From contig JAGVSM010001350.1 of NCBI GenBank assembly GCA_022494885.1, positions 1-64,000 of the forward strand: a stretch of 64,000 bases of DNA, in the 5' to 3' direction. The notes beneath the pieces were generated by a model that worked only from the letters and a program-made list of their open reading frames with translations, was not told where the DNA came from and did not search any database. Each line of letters starts with the position of its first letter. Positions within the stretch are counted from its first letter, which is position 1. This DNA comes from Micrasema longulum. Lineage: Eukaryota > Arthropoda > Insecta > Trichoptera > Brachycentridae. Position numbers and translations under genes: made by a program. This document shows, piece by piece, positions 1-9,782 of the stretch.

Positions 1-545
1 TATTTTCTTTTTATTTATTTACAATTTTAAAAACCCGTTAGGATTACATTAGAAATTTAATATTGTCGAGTCATTTTATGTCTCGTCTAGTCGAGTTAGT
101 TCAGTCATCATGTGCTTTTTCAGATTGATTTTAAATTTGTCTCCAGTAAAAGTTTTCAAGTAGTAAGGTAAGTCGCTGTAGTGTTTAAGTCCATTATGTA
201 GTATTTTTTACTGTCCTGTGTTTGTCTTAGCTTTTTCAATATACTAGTGTTGTTGTTGTCTGGTGTTATATTTGTGTATATCAGCATTTTTGACTAATAT
301 GATGTCGTCGTCTTGTATGTTTCCCAGTGTTATTTTGTGCACAATTTTTAAGGTCTCAATTTTAGTCAAGTAGTTTATGTCAAACTGGTGTGTTTTTTTG
401 TACAGTTCAGTCGTAGAGGTCAGGTAGGGTAGGTTGTATGTTAGTTTAAGAATTTTATTTTGTTATCTTTGTATTCTTGCTGTCTGTTTTGTTACCAGTT
501 CTCCAGAAGGCGATCATGTAACTCAATTTACTTTTGACATAGGCT
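1..545 (-). mobile_element. LINE ORF2 C-terminal remnant and 3' tail
   Basis: Read on the minus strand, this contains a degraded end of a non-LTR retrotransposon ORF2. The clearest piece is IHKYNTRQQQ (the H-x-YNTR motif found after the reverse transcriptase thumb), followed by an out-of-frame stretch resembling a 'LPYYLK...FK..LK' tail. The 3' end reads CCTAACGGGTTTTTAAAATT and then an A/TAAA-rich tail at the window's left edge. Frameshifts and stops break it. The same 3'-end wording recurs near 3505-3560, so this is a multi-copy family. The clade is not assigned. Confidence 0.6.
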
Positions 546-1129
546 TCGTACATCATTAAAAAAAAAAAAAAAATGTACAATGTATGTTCGTTCTATCGAC
601 GTGTATTCATGTATATCTGATTTTTTTGTAAAACTGTTTTGTAAAATAATAAATAAACAAATAATATTTTTAAAAACTTTTTTATTTGTCATAAGTTTCC
701 TTATCGAAAAGTATAACTTCCAATATTGTACAAGTGCAAAGAGTGATCGAGAAATCGCATAAAAATTATCCACTAAGAGAAAGTAATAAAGTCTCTAAAT
801 AAGACATCGTGATAAAATTTGATGGTATAATTATTTTCAGGCATTCAAAAAGTTTCATCAATTTTCCATTCCAAGGTTCTAAATACAAAAACTTATTTTA
901 TGGCTATCAACGTTGTTACAGCACATGGTAGACTGCCTATTCTACTTTGCAAACTATAAAAATAATTTTTATAATCGCATTTAGATTGAATTTGAGATGA
1001 ACTTTTCATGACCCAATTAATGTTAAAAATATACATGTTAGTTTTGTGTTTTATGTCGGGACATTTCAAATATAATACCTTTAAAAAAAATTAAAAACAT
1101 ACAACAAAAAAATATCTACAGAATCATTA
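546..1129. other. unassigned AT-rich spacer
   Basis: A 14-nt poly(A) run sits near 560. No coding homology or repeat structure was recognised in the rest. Confidence 0.5.
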
Positions 1130-1172
1130 CTAGCTATCTCAGAACAGGTCGTATACCTAATGAGATAGCTAG
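1130..1172. repeat. short inverted repeat (hairpin)
   Basis: Arms CTAGCTATCTCA and TGAGATAGCTAG are perfect 12-nt complements around a 19-nt loop. It may be a fossil transposon end or a chance hairpin, and it is too short for a miRNA precursor. Confidence 0.5.
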
Positions 1173-1239
1173 CAACCTTACTTGCAATTTATAGTATGTA
1201 AATAATCATAAAACACTTTGTATTATTTTCAATACCAGT

Positions 1240-1835
1240 TGACTACATACAATTTCTGGGAATAATTATTGTCAAAAATCAACAATGGGAGGTACGGGTC
1301 CAATCACTGATTCCAGACAAAGAAAGCTGTGTCATGTAATCTGCTCGCTTACGAACATCCTGGACATTGGCACTCTCAGAACTGTGTATTTTGCTATTTT
1401 CCAGTCAGTAGGCTACCTATGGTATAGTGGGCTGGGGAGGTTGCACTGCGTCTATCATGAACCCTCTAATAAATGTACCAAAATTAATACTAAAAGTGAT
1501 GCTTCGATGTCCCTCCATTTTCTCATCTGAAACATTGTTTCAATTCATGAAGGTAGTGGACATAATTTTTTTTTTTGAAAGACTCATTGACACATTTCTG
1601 GTCATGTGGTTACAAGAGGAGATCCCAGCAAAATGCTCGTACGAGGTTGTTTAAATGATTTGATACCAAAAACACGTACGACTTTCGCTCACAGAAATTT
1701 ATATTTTGTGGCCTGAAGAGTGTGAAGAGTTCTCCAAAACGAAAGTCGTTTTATCAGGAAAAGTGTACAAGTTTGGATTTTCTCTAAGCGAAAAGACCAT
1801 TATAGGAGACTGTTGCGAAACATTGCATAGCTTTT
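1240..1835 (+). mobile_element. LINE ORF2 (reverse-transcriptase thumb to C-terminus) pseudogene
   Basis: Pieces in shifting frames read like the RT thumb and tail of a non-LTR element: VDYIQFLGIIIVKNQQWE (the FLGI box), LRTVYFAIFQS, GWGGCTASIMNPLIN, PKLILKVMLRCPSIFSSETL, then a C-terminal region resembling R..NARTRLF...LIPKTR. Several frameshifts and stops show it is dead. No 3' tail can be assigned, because the (AAT)n at 1840 belongs to an opposite-strand element. The order of motifs supports the call. The clade is uncertain (CR1/Jockey-like). Confidence 0.6.
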
Positions 1836-1839
1836 TGCA

Positions 1840-2228
1840 TAATAATAATAATAATGTTTGGATAATTTATATAGCGTCATTTTTGTGAAAATCACCTCAT
1901 GGGCGCTGTATAATAAATAAATATCCCAACACGTCTTGCTGCTACAGAGCGCATGGACGGTTGGGATTCTAGTTCCTCGTCTCAAATTATGATATTTTAC
2001 TATTATGATATATATGAGCTAGATAACAGAACGTCTTGCAGCTACAGAGCGCATGGATAATAAAAAATCTAGCCCCTATTTACATTTTTATTTTCAATTT
2101 TTTTATTTGACAATGAAGTTTAGAGTTTAAGTGACATTTTAAAAACGAAATAAAAAGCAAATTTATAAAATTAGAATTTAGATAACAACAAGCCTCGCAG
2201 CTACTGAGCGCATGGACGGTTGAATACA
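1840..2228 (-). mobile_element. CR1-type LINE 3' end with CTTGCAGCTAC repeats (Rep-B)
   Basis: On the minus strand the segment ends in CAGCGCCCATGAGGTGATTT, then AT-rich sequence and an (ATT)n run (1840-1855). This matches the layout of the CR1-like 3' ends at 7.9, 40.6 and 62.2 kb. Upstream on that strand lie three copies of a motif that reads CTTGCAGCTACAGAGCGCAT on the plus strand (around 1935, 2033 and 2193). The same block recurs at 19.97-20.35 kb. No ORF survives. Confidence 0.6.
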
Positions 2229-2315
2229 TAGTACTATTATGCTTGTTGTACAGATGTTTATGAAAATTTATGTTTTTGTAATATTTTTTATTTGTAGTAT
2301 TCTTTAAATTATTAT

Positions 2316-2345
2316 TAGAATCATGCATATTAATGCATGATTCTA
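2316..2345. repeat. perfect palindrome, 13-nt arms
   Basis: TAGAATCATGCAT and its exact complement are separated by ATTA. Its function is unknown and it may be chance in AT-rich DNA. Confidence 0.6.
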
Positions 2346-2349
2346 CTAT

Positions 2350-2440
2350 CTATCATGTTGTATCCCAACTCAACACAGGGCTCTTGGCCTCATAGAGTTA
2401 GGGATACGTTTTTTTTTTGCAATAAAAAAAAAACGTGTCT
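2350..2440 (+). mobile_element. LINE 3'-UTR hairpin fragment
   Basis: TATCCCAACTC and GAGTTAGGGATA form a stem (2361-2406) around a loop containing GGCTCTTGGCC. Related sequence is found on the minus strand at 14766 and 34377, in those places next to TTTATT-type tails. This suggests a conserved 3'-UTR structure of one LINE family. Confidence 0.45.
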
Positions 2441-2734
2441 TACTCGTATTCTTGTAAGAACGAAACTGTGTTTATTTGTTATAAACGCTGACGCTGTTGG
2501 CACTGAAATTTAAATAAAAAAATTGAAAAATTCATTTCTAGCTAATCATCCAATTAGTTAAAATAAAATACTCCATTCATTCGATTAAATCTATTTTTTG
2601 AGGACTGTGCGAATCTGTGTAAATATACCTTATAAGTCGTGTCATATATATCTACGCTCAAGGAGCATTTACAAATAAACGTTAGTAATAACATAGAAAG
2701 TATTTTTTTTTCATACACATATGCATATTACCAA

Positions 2735-2865
2735 AAAAATGTAAAGCATCTGCAATCGCGGAACACTTTATAGACATGGGACATTTTTTCGCCATGGTCC
2801 CAAAGATTTTGCGTAAACCTAAAAGTTAGAGTGCACGAATAATGAAAGAGGCTATGGGCACTTGC
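2735..2865 (+). mobile_element. Penelope-like (family B) GIY-YIG fragment
   Basis: The plus strand reads SAIAEHFIDMGHFF, then FAMVPKILRKPKS and RIMKEAM. This corresponds to the second half of the GIY-YIG endonuclease domain, and the better copy at 17.1-17.4 kb reads AIAEYFIDTGHFSP and IIKETIEIHRHP. A stop separates the two blocks. It is short, eroded and non-functional. Confidence 0.6.
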
Positions 2866-3233
2866 AACACTGGACACATAAAACTCCAGGTGACAGGCCT
2901 GCTAACACAGAGACGCAACGTGGCGCTAAAGATCGGAAAACTAAGACAGACACTTCCCGACCACCATTGATTCCGGTTGCCTGCAAAACGGCATTGTTTC
3001 TCTCTAATAATATTTAATGTTGAATTTTTCCAATTTTCACGGCTAGGTTCTAACAGTATTGTTCGGTGTTCATTCATTGTATTTTATCAAATTATACGTC
3101 GATGAAGATGTAAATAAAACTCCAGACACAATACTACTTTGCAACAAAATATTTGGTAAATAATAATTCTATACAATTATCATAATGACACGAAACAGAT
3201 TCCACTATTAATAATACACAAACACCCAAATAA

Positions 3234-3533
3234 CATACACATTTTTTACTAAGAACATTAAATTTATTAAAACTTAACGATAGAAGAAAAATTTTAGACC
3301 TTTTAAATTTATTAAAAATTATAAATTCAATATGGGATTGCCCTGAACTATTATATCTTATCAACTTCAGGGTGCCTGGAAGAATGACTAGACAGGTGCC
3401 ACCGTTTTGTAGCAACAATTCACGGGCAGTGTATACTTGTAATGCCGCATTAAATAGACTTCACGAACTCGGCAATAGTTGTTCCCACGTATCTGATATT
3501 TTTTTTATTTTTTATTTGAAAATTTATTTATAA
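3234..3533 (+). mobile_element. Jockey-like LINE ORF2 C-terminal fragment, open frame
   Basis: An open frame reads LNDRRKILDLLNLLKIINS, then CPELLYLINFRVPGRMTRQV and NAALNRLHELGN. The order (DRR..DL..L.KI.N / LL..INF.VP.R.TR / N...L) is the conserved tail of Jockey-type LINE ORF2. The same wording is in the larger copy at 49.7-50.4 kb. It is a 5'-truncated copy whose natural start and stop are lost, and the last codons run into the next element's tail. Confidence 0.65.
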
Positions 3534-3600
3534 ACCCTTACGGATTATAACAGTGTAGGGTATTGTTCCTATAGAACAAACTTCTTGAACTTTTTCAAAG
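3505..3600 (-). mobile_element. LINE 3'-end fragment (same family as 1-545)
   Basis: The minus strand reads AATCCGTAAGGGTTTATAAA and then an A-rich tail, like the CCTAACGGGTTT end at the left of the window. Only the 3' terminus is recognisable. Confidence 0.4.
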
Positions 3601-3929
3601 ATGGTGAATGGTAATTACATTCGTTTATTCATGAATTTCATAATATATACAGTTTTTTGTTCACTTTGCCCAGCTGTATGAAACAGTACTTATGATTTTC
3701 TTGTTGTATTACTTTAGAATGTTTAATTATTTCAACTTTCTTCTGAATATGCTGCATAATCTTAGGTTATTTTTTTAAGTATAAGTCTTATATATTTTTT
3801 AGGTTTAATTTTTTTTATAAATCTTGGGTATATGTTTTAAAAAAAAAAAATATTAAGCCAAATATGTTGGTTTTATAAATGTTTGTTAAAGGCAGATTTG
3901 CCGTTTATGTTAATAAAATAAAAATAATC
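3600..3929. other. unassigned AT-rich spacer
   Basis: Nothing recognised apart from poly(T) and poly(A) runs. Confidence 0.5.
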
Positions 3930-4090
3930 AGCACAAAGACGATACGGTACAAATTACTAGAACATAAACACATATTATTTCTACAAAACACAAAGTTAAT
4001 CTTGAACAAGACTCTTGCAATGGTAGCCGAAACGTCGAAACGAATCCAACATACACGGGATCGTCCAAAAAAGATACATATTCATAAAAG
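3930..4090 (+). mobile_element. Penelope-like (family B) terminal repeat
   Basis: ACGGTACAAATTACTAG, CTACAAAACACAAAG and the GGTAGCCGAAACGTCG block occur in this order. The first two match the right arm of the Penelope B copy at 17.43-17.49 kb. The last is the 3' half of the hammerhead-like module (stem II 3' strand, GAA, ACGU, C). The 5' core here (CTTGAACAAGA) is degraded. Confidence 0.55.
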
Positions 4091-4145
4091 AATTTTGTTT
4101 TTAACTAATCAATGGTTAAAAACAGAGTTTTTTAATTTATTATAA

Positions 4146-5326
4146 TGCATAACCACAAAGTTATTGCTTCAAATAAAAATTTCATAATTCATAATTAATT
4201 TATTAACATTGAAAACACTCGTACAAGATTATAATTTCACACGCAGAATTGTATGTTTTATCCGCACCAACACAGAATGATTTCAGCGTACCAAAAATGT
4301 TATTGGGGTAAATTCTAGTATATTTTAGATTGAATTTACTTGTTTTTCATCTGGCGAGATAATCATCTGTGACCCTTTTGAGGAACTTCTCCACATTTAC
4401 TTTATTATAAAAGGACCCCACAGAAAACTTTTTCGGGAAAAGAAGAAGGACCGGCCCATTGACACACATCAATAAACCTTGTTTTCCAGTTAGACAGTGC
4501 TCGGAATTTCGTATCCTTTTGTTTATTAAATCCTAGATCATCAAATACTTATTTGACATTGAGAATCATCCTTTGCCGCTCTATTTCCGATTCGCCAGCT
4601 CACTAAGCATTTTGTGAACTCGTGTACTTCAAACAGCAAGACTCTTGCCGTTTTTTCTTTTTAGTTACCGCGTCGCTAAAAGATTTAATGGTCCATGAAT
4701 TCCAAAAATTTGACTTACATTAATGACAGTGAGTTGTTTCGGAGCAACTGTATTCGCTTTTATTTAAAATAGTATGACATTTTGTATTCTCAGCCACTCG
4801 AAAAACGCTTCCTTTCACAAACAACTCGTTATTCCGGAATGTTAATGATGCAAAAATTATGGTCAGGATGAAAATGAGCCAGAATAGTATAATGGGGGTC
4901 ATGGGTAGATCTATAACAATGTAGGTGCTCTTTAATTACCATTGAACGGTAATGACTAACAATGACTTAATTCGAATTTTAAGAGACGGGTTGTGTTCCA
5001 GTGCCAAGGAAGTTTAAGGTTTAAACCCAGCTCAATAACTATAATTTTTCTTAGAGTTTTGTGACCGCTCAGATGCACATTAAGTGTTTCTAGGTTATTA
5101 TATTGTCATGCTGGTACTCAATTATAAAGAAATCACATAAACTGTGACACGGTACAAATCCTACAAATTTTTTGACCATTTTTTATCACGGTTATTTACG
5201 GCTAAAAAAAATTGTACCTGATTTAAGATGTTTCAAAACGTAAAAACACAAATATTTATCTTATTTGCCAATAATTGTAACAACACCAATTAATAGATCT
5301 TATATTGTTGCAATAGAGAGGGAAAC
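4146..5326. other. unassigned spacer
   Basis: About 1.2 kb with no recognised gene, repeat pair or LINE motif. The short ORFs here show no family features. Confidence 0.5.
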
Positions 5327-5632
5327 TACTATGTAACATTCACCATTCTGCCTATGTATAAACATCTACATTTTCTCAACTCTTCTATCTGTTGACTTTT
5401 GCGAAGTGAAAGAGCTGAAACCTTTATCATGCGGGTGAGATTCATCCAGCTGAACCAATTCACCTACTTGGCAACGCCTGAAAACAATTTTCCAATTTGT
5501 ATGCTTTTTCTTTTACCACTTAGTTAATTCAACAATGTTTTGAGTATTGTTTTGAGTATGTCCAAATGTTTGCAGACAAGCTGGATTTCCTCCCTAGGGA
5601 GGTATTTAGATCTAAATTTTGTGTGAAGTGGC
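5327..5632 (+). repeat. Rep-A dispersed repeat, copy 1
   Basis: A partial copy of the 0.4-kb Rep-A unit: CATTCACCATTCTGCCTATG, GTTGACTTTTGCGAAGTGAA, GCAACGCCTGAAAACAATTT, and the end block GAGTATGTCCAAATGTTTGC. It begins mid-unit and ends after the CCTCCCTAGGGAGG palindrome. A short internal duplication of TGTTTTGAGTA is present. Confidence 0.7.
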
Positions 5633-5651
5633 ACTAAAATCCATCACGTTT

Positions 5652-6242
5652 TTAACTCTTAAAAGACTGTGGTAAATAATCCCTTTGCGTGCGGTGATGT
5701 AACATCGTGTTACCACTAGTAAAAGACGGAATATTCTAAAGTTCAGACATTAAAAAAAATTAAAACATGGAGACATACTGTTTAATAATTGCTTTTCCAT
5801 AGTTTATGCAAATAAACATATAATTAGCCCTGTTATAGCAAAAAAAAAATAAAATCACAAATACGTCTCTCATGTTACGCGCGTGCGTCCCTCATCACTG
5901 TCATCAACCGACTGAAGACTAAATCTGTTTTAGACAACACCCGCCGCAGAACAGCGTCTCTGTTTTCCTTGTTATGAATTCTATATTCGGGCTCTCTTGT
6001 ATAAGGTATCTGTATAGATGTGTTGCTGAATTAGCGGACATTCATTCTTCGCGTAGCAAGGATAAATATTTTTTGTATTAACATTTAGCATAGTTATACA
6101 AATTCAACTTTTCAAATCGAGTGTGAAAATGTCAATTTGAAGATTACGAAAAATACGAATTCATAATTTTAAAAAAAAGATAGAAATATCAAGTCTTGTG
6201 TCCTATGTCGACTGGTGTGACATCCAGCCACACAAGAGTTAA
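5652..6242. mobile_element. TTAA-flanked non-autonomous DNA element (piggyBac-like MITE candidate)
   Basis: TTAA occurs at both ends. Inward sequences are CTCTTAAAAGACTGTGG on the left and CTCTTGTGTGGCTGG read from the right. An internal short palindrome, GTAACATCGTGTTAC, lies near the left end. A related terminus (TTAA-CTC-TCAAAAGACTG with GTAACGTCGTGTTAC) occurs at 57.48-57.56 and 57.84-57.91 kb. TTAA target sites are the hallmark of piggyBac elements. No transposase frame is present. Confidence 0.5.
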
Positions 6243-6562
6243 CGTTCTTGTGATTACTTCTCACAAATACTTCGATTTTGGGGCGATTTCAGAATAGTTA
6301 TGAAATGCATTTGTTTATGCGTTTTTATATACAAACCTACCATTATTGTTTTATCCTATTTTAATTACGTTATAAATAAAAGACTTTACCAACACCAAGT
6401 TTCATCAAAGTTTGATATATTTATTTTATTTCACCATATCTTAAAGGTTGGACCTTGCACCATTAGGACATGGTTAAATATCGCTTATTAAAGAGGTTAT
6501 AATTTTACTCATTTATTTGCCTTAATCAAACAAAATCAACCATATCTTCTTCTTCGTCTTTC
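6243..6562. other. unassigned spacer
   Basis: Nothing recognised. Confidence 0.4.
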
Positions 6563-7354
6563 AATAGTGCAGCTATTTTGAATGTTTTTTTTTTATGGAG
6601 CAACTCGGCGTACCATGTTGGATATGAGCTTTCTATACAAAATTGTTAATAACGTAATTGATGGCCCAGAAATTGTTAGAGGCATTTCATATCGAGTCCC
6701 TGTCCGTAGAACTCGTCAATCTGTACTCTTCGACATTCCTAACTCAATGACTAATTATTTAAAAAAAATAGCACTCTACGAAGAATACAGATTACCTATA
6801 GTGACAGTTTTAGTGACATCGACATACTACATTGTAAATACCATATTTTTATCAGATCAGTTAAAGACATTTTAAATTTATCTCCTGCTTGACTTCTAAC
6901 TTTTAATTTGATTCTTAATTTTGTCTTTCAATTTTAACTTTTTAATTTTAATTCTTAATTTCAACTTTTAATTTAAACTTTTCATTTTCATCTTAACTTT
7001 TACTTTTAATTTTAATCATTTGATTTCAACTGTTAATTTATACTTACCTACATCTACTACCTGCATCGAATAATTTATTGTTAGTTGTGATTTTTTTTAA
7101 CAATTAAATTGAAATGTCCATGGAAGCACAGAGAGAGGGAGGAAAGTAGAGTAGCTTTACAATGTCTTCTCCTTTTTATGAACTTTTTATGTAATATTTT
7201 TATTTTTACTTTTAAGAATTAAATTATTTTTCCCCTCTCCTCCTGCATTCATTAGTGGGAAATCTGTAATTGGTCTTACTTTTTGAAATTGTTCTTTTGT
7301 ACCTTGTTTTATATAAAGACTGTATGATTTCATTAATAAATAAATAAATAAATG
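6563..7354 (+). mobile_element. Jockey-like LINE 3' end: ORF2 tail, T-rich minisatellite UTR, (TAAA)n tail
   Basis: The ORF segment 6594-6872 reads RRTMLDMSFLYKIVNNVIDG, PEIVRGISYRVPVRRTR and NYLKKIALYEEYR. This is the RR..LD..FLYKI.N..ID.PE / I...VP.R.TR tail typical of Jockey-type ORF2. It is followed by roughly 200 bp of degenerate 12-14-bp TTTTAATTTTAACT repeats and then a UTR ending in ATAAATAAATAAATAAAT at 7335-7354. The copy is 5'-truncated with intact 3' features, which suggests target-primed insertion. Confidence 0.75.
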
Positions 7355-7445
7355 CGAAAAGGTTCCTATAAATACCCAAAGCCAACATAACCTTAGAAGG
7401 ATATTTGAAAGTATGGGTATTTACAGGACTAAGGCATTTACCAGG

Positions 7446-7948
7446 AACTACACTAGCCACGTTTTCCACAGAGGGTCGAATACAAACTCTGTTGGCTTAT
7501 GTATAAGCCACTGCACAACTCTGCTCCGGAATATCCAAGGGAACTATGCATTCCAGATGAACTAGCTGACAGGCGTCTCACGCTTAGATCAGCTACGTCT
7601 ACGGCGAGAGGAAAAGTTATTATACCTCTACGCAAACAGTGCACTAAATTTGGTGAGCGCGCATTTGCGGTCGCAGGCCCTATGGCATGGAATGCTCTCC
7701 CAGCAGAGGTGCGAGGCTGTGAAAGTGAAGTGATGTTTCGGAAAAAACTTAATACCTACTTGTTCTCTAAATCATTTGAATAAATCCGTAGCATGTGACA
7801 ACAAAATAAATTATTTTAATTAAATTACAAATTTAAAAGCTTCAATTAAATTTATTTAACTATATAATCACTATTTAAAGCGTCATTGAGGTATTATATT
7901 ACGAAAATGGCGCTGTATAAGTTATTTATAATAATAATATTTATGAAC
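7446..7948 (+). mobile_element. CR1-type LINE 3' end, copy 1 (109-codon open tail)
   Basis: The frame 7457-7783 reads QRVEYKLCWLMYKPLHNSAP, LADRRLTLRSATSTARGK and FAVAGPMAWNALPAEVRG, ending in FRKKLNTYLFSKSFE. These are the standard end-of-ORF2 motifs of CR1-like elements (QR..YKL...YK.LH..AP; FA.AGP.AWN.LP). The 3' UTR ends in ATTATATTACGAAAATGGCG and an (AAT)n tail at about 7927-7948, unlike the (TAAA)n tails of the other LINEs. A near-identical copy is at 40.17-40.67 kb and a decayed one at 62.18-62.50 kb. Confidence 0.8.
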
Positions 7949-8266
7949 TGTCATTTTTCCTCTTATTCTCTTCATTGAAAGCGAATAGAAAAAAGCGTCA
8001 AAAAAGCTCACATTCGTCTATTTGACAAAAATATGTATATGTGTATTGTATAAGCAAATACAATGTCTTGTAGAACAGAAAATTTTCTTTCGAATGACGC
8101 ATAATCTTTACCATTTTGTTTAACTGTTGGTTTCATTTTTAAATTTGAAAAAAACCTACCCACCTATGTTAATACTTTTAAGTTTGTAAATTCTTGATGG
8201 AAGTTCAATGTAATTTATTATAGAAACAAAAGACGAGTGATACTTTAATCGACAAATTTGGAATAT

Positions 8267-8309
8267 CCAGTGACCGGTTTCATCACTTTCACGACATCTT
8301 CGAGACTGG
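8267..8309 (-). ncRNA. hammerhead-ribozyme-like module, Penelope A left arm
   Basis: Minus-strand order: CCAGU (stem I), CUCGAAGA (core; canonical hammerheads have CUGANGA), U, GUCGU-GAAA-GUGAU (stem II), GAA, ACCGGU (short stem III), C (expected cleavage position), ACUGG (stem I return). The extra C in the core makes activity uncertain. Confidence 0.5.
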
Positions 8310-8996
8310 TATTTTCATTAAAATATTCAATGTATTTATACAAAACAGTGTTAAGGATAGAAAATTAATAATTATATGAGAGTAAATAAAAGAGATAAAA
8401 AGATACATTTTCTAACTCAGGAACCTACCTTTTTAAACGAAATGACTGTAAAAATACATGCTACGTATGCCAAACGGGTAGAGCATTTAAAACATGCATA
8501 AAAGAGCATATACAATCATGGTCTAGTAAAAAAAAAAAACAAATTTTGCCAATCATTTAAAAGAACATAAACATTCCTTCGATTTAAAAAACAATGTTAA
8601 AATAATTCATATTGCACCTAAAGGCCATAAACTTAACAAACAGGAAATTCTCAAAATCAATAGAAAAAAATAAACCTGACGTAGAATTACCTAATGAATA
8701 ACTAACACACGTGTATTCCATTACCATACCCATTGTTATAATTTTACTAATGACATTTTACCCTTTGTTTTTCAGAAATCATAATTGACAGAAATCAAAC
8801 TTACGAAGGGTGGGACAATTAAAAATACCTATACAATACTTAAACTCATTTAAAATATCATTATATCAACTCATTAGTTAACCTGAAACACTTTGTTAAT
8901 GATCCTTAAGACGAAAATAATTCAATTTAATTTACTATTATATAATTTTGATTTCTCTTTTCTTACCTATGTTTTATATACTTCTTAATAAATATA

Positions 8997-9039
8997 CCAG
9001 TCTCGAAGATGTTGCCAAAGCGATGAACCCGGTCACTGG
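8997..9039 (+). ncRNA. hammerhead-ribozyme-like module, Penelope A right arm
   Basis: Same layout as the left arm on the opposite strand: CCAGU / CUCGAAGA / U / GUUGC-CAAA-GCGAU / GAA / CCCGGU / C / ACUGG. Stem II keeps pairing through G-U wobbles despite differences from the other two copies. The A of the GAAA segment has changed to C. Confidence 0.5.
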
Positions 9040-9084
9040 ATATTCTGATACCTTTTACATAAGTATAAAATTAACCAAAATATG

Positions 9085-9117
9085 TTTTTATATATATATG
9101 TATATATTATATATACA
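9085..9117. repeat. (TA)n microsatellite
   Basis: Alternating TATATATATATGTATATATT-type tract. Confidence 0.7.
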
Positions 9118-9341
9118 CTGAATGCCTGATGCTTTCGGTGCATTTCATCCGATAACCTTAGAAACATATTTATTAGTATACTACCCACCCATGTAGAATT
9201 ATCATAAACCCTAAATTTATTCGCCTTAGGTATTATTGATTTTGATAAATTTTGATTGAAATAAACCGCTTGACCACGTAGATTTTATTAATCTTCTTAA
9301 ATAAAATTTACGACTGGGAAAATTGTAAGAAAAATAAAGTA

Positions 9342-9777
9342 CAATATTTGAGTTTGTCCAAATGTTCATAGACAAAAGACTGGATTTCACCTGGACTAGA
9401 CTAGATTGGAGTGAAATCCAGTCTTTTCTCTATGAACATTTGGACAAACTCAAATATTGTAATGAAACCAACTGGTCCAAGAAGAAGTTTAAAAATTGAA
9501 CTATTGTTTTCAGGCGTTGCCAAGTATGTGAAATAATTCAGTCAGATGAATCTCTTCACAACAATAAAGGTTTCAGCTGTTTAACTTCACTAAAATCAAC
9601 AGATGGAAGAATTGAAGATATATGGATGTTCAAACATAGGCAAAATGGTGAATGTTACACAGTGTGTAATGTGGCCACTTAAACCAGCCAATGATAGGTC
9701 ATAAGCCCTGTAAATGCCTTGACTACCATATACCCTTATTTAAGGTATTTTCCATTCCTGTTGTAATTTGTTAAAAA
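9342..9777 (-). repeat. Rep-A, fold-back copy 2
   Basis: A nearly complete minus-oriented Rep-A unit follows a long hairpin. The hairpin has 49-nt arms at 9342-9390 and 9411-9459 with one mismatch and a 20-nt loop. The arms carry the unit-end block GAGTTTGTCCAAATGTTC and CTGGATTTCAC. The unit then runs through CAGGCGTTGCCAAGTATGTG, GGTTTCAGCTG, CAACAGATGGAAGAATTGAA and AGGTCATAAGCCCTGTAAAT. The similarity of the arms suggests a recent inversion or gene-conversion-like repair. Confidence 0.75.
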
Positions 9778-9782
9778 TAAAG

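Larger units (their letters stand above)
8185..9060 (+). mobile_element. Penelope-like element, family A, with inverted arms and GIY-YIG remnant
   Basis: The left arm (8190-8345) is the reverse complement of the right arm (about 8960-9050). Both share GAATATCCAGTGACCGG and CATCTTCGAGACTGGTAT, written on opposite strands. Between them the plus strand reads CYVCQTGRAFKTCIKEHIQS, NHLKEHKHSFDLKNN, IIHIAPKGHKLNKQEILKI and NKPDVELPNE. This is the Y-V-x-Q-TGR ... NH...H.F ... KG..L...E...I order of the GIY-YIG endonuclease domain of Penelope-like retroelements. Frameshifts and stops break it. No reverse transcriptase is left, so the copy is 5'-truncated with only the endonuclease end retained. Confidence 0.75.

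Noticed and set aside
1130..1172. microRNA precursor
   Set aside because: Only 12 bp of stem with a 19-nt loop, which is too short for a typical pre-miRNA.
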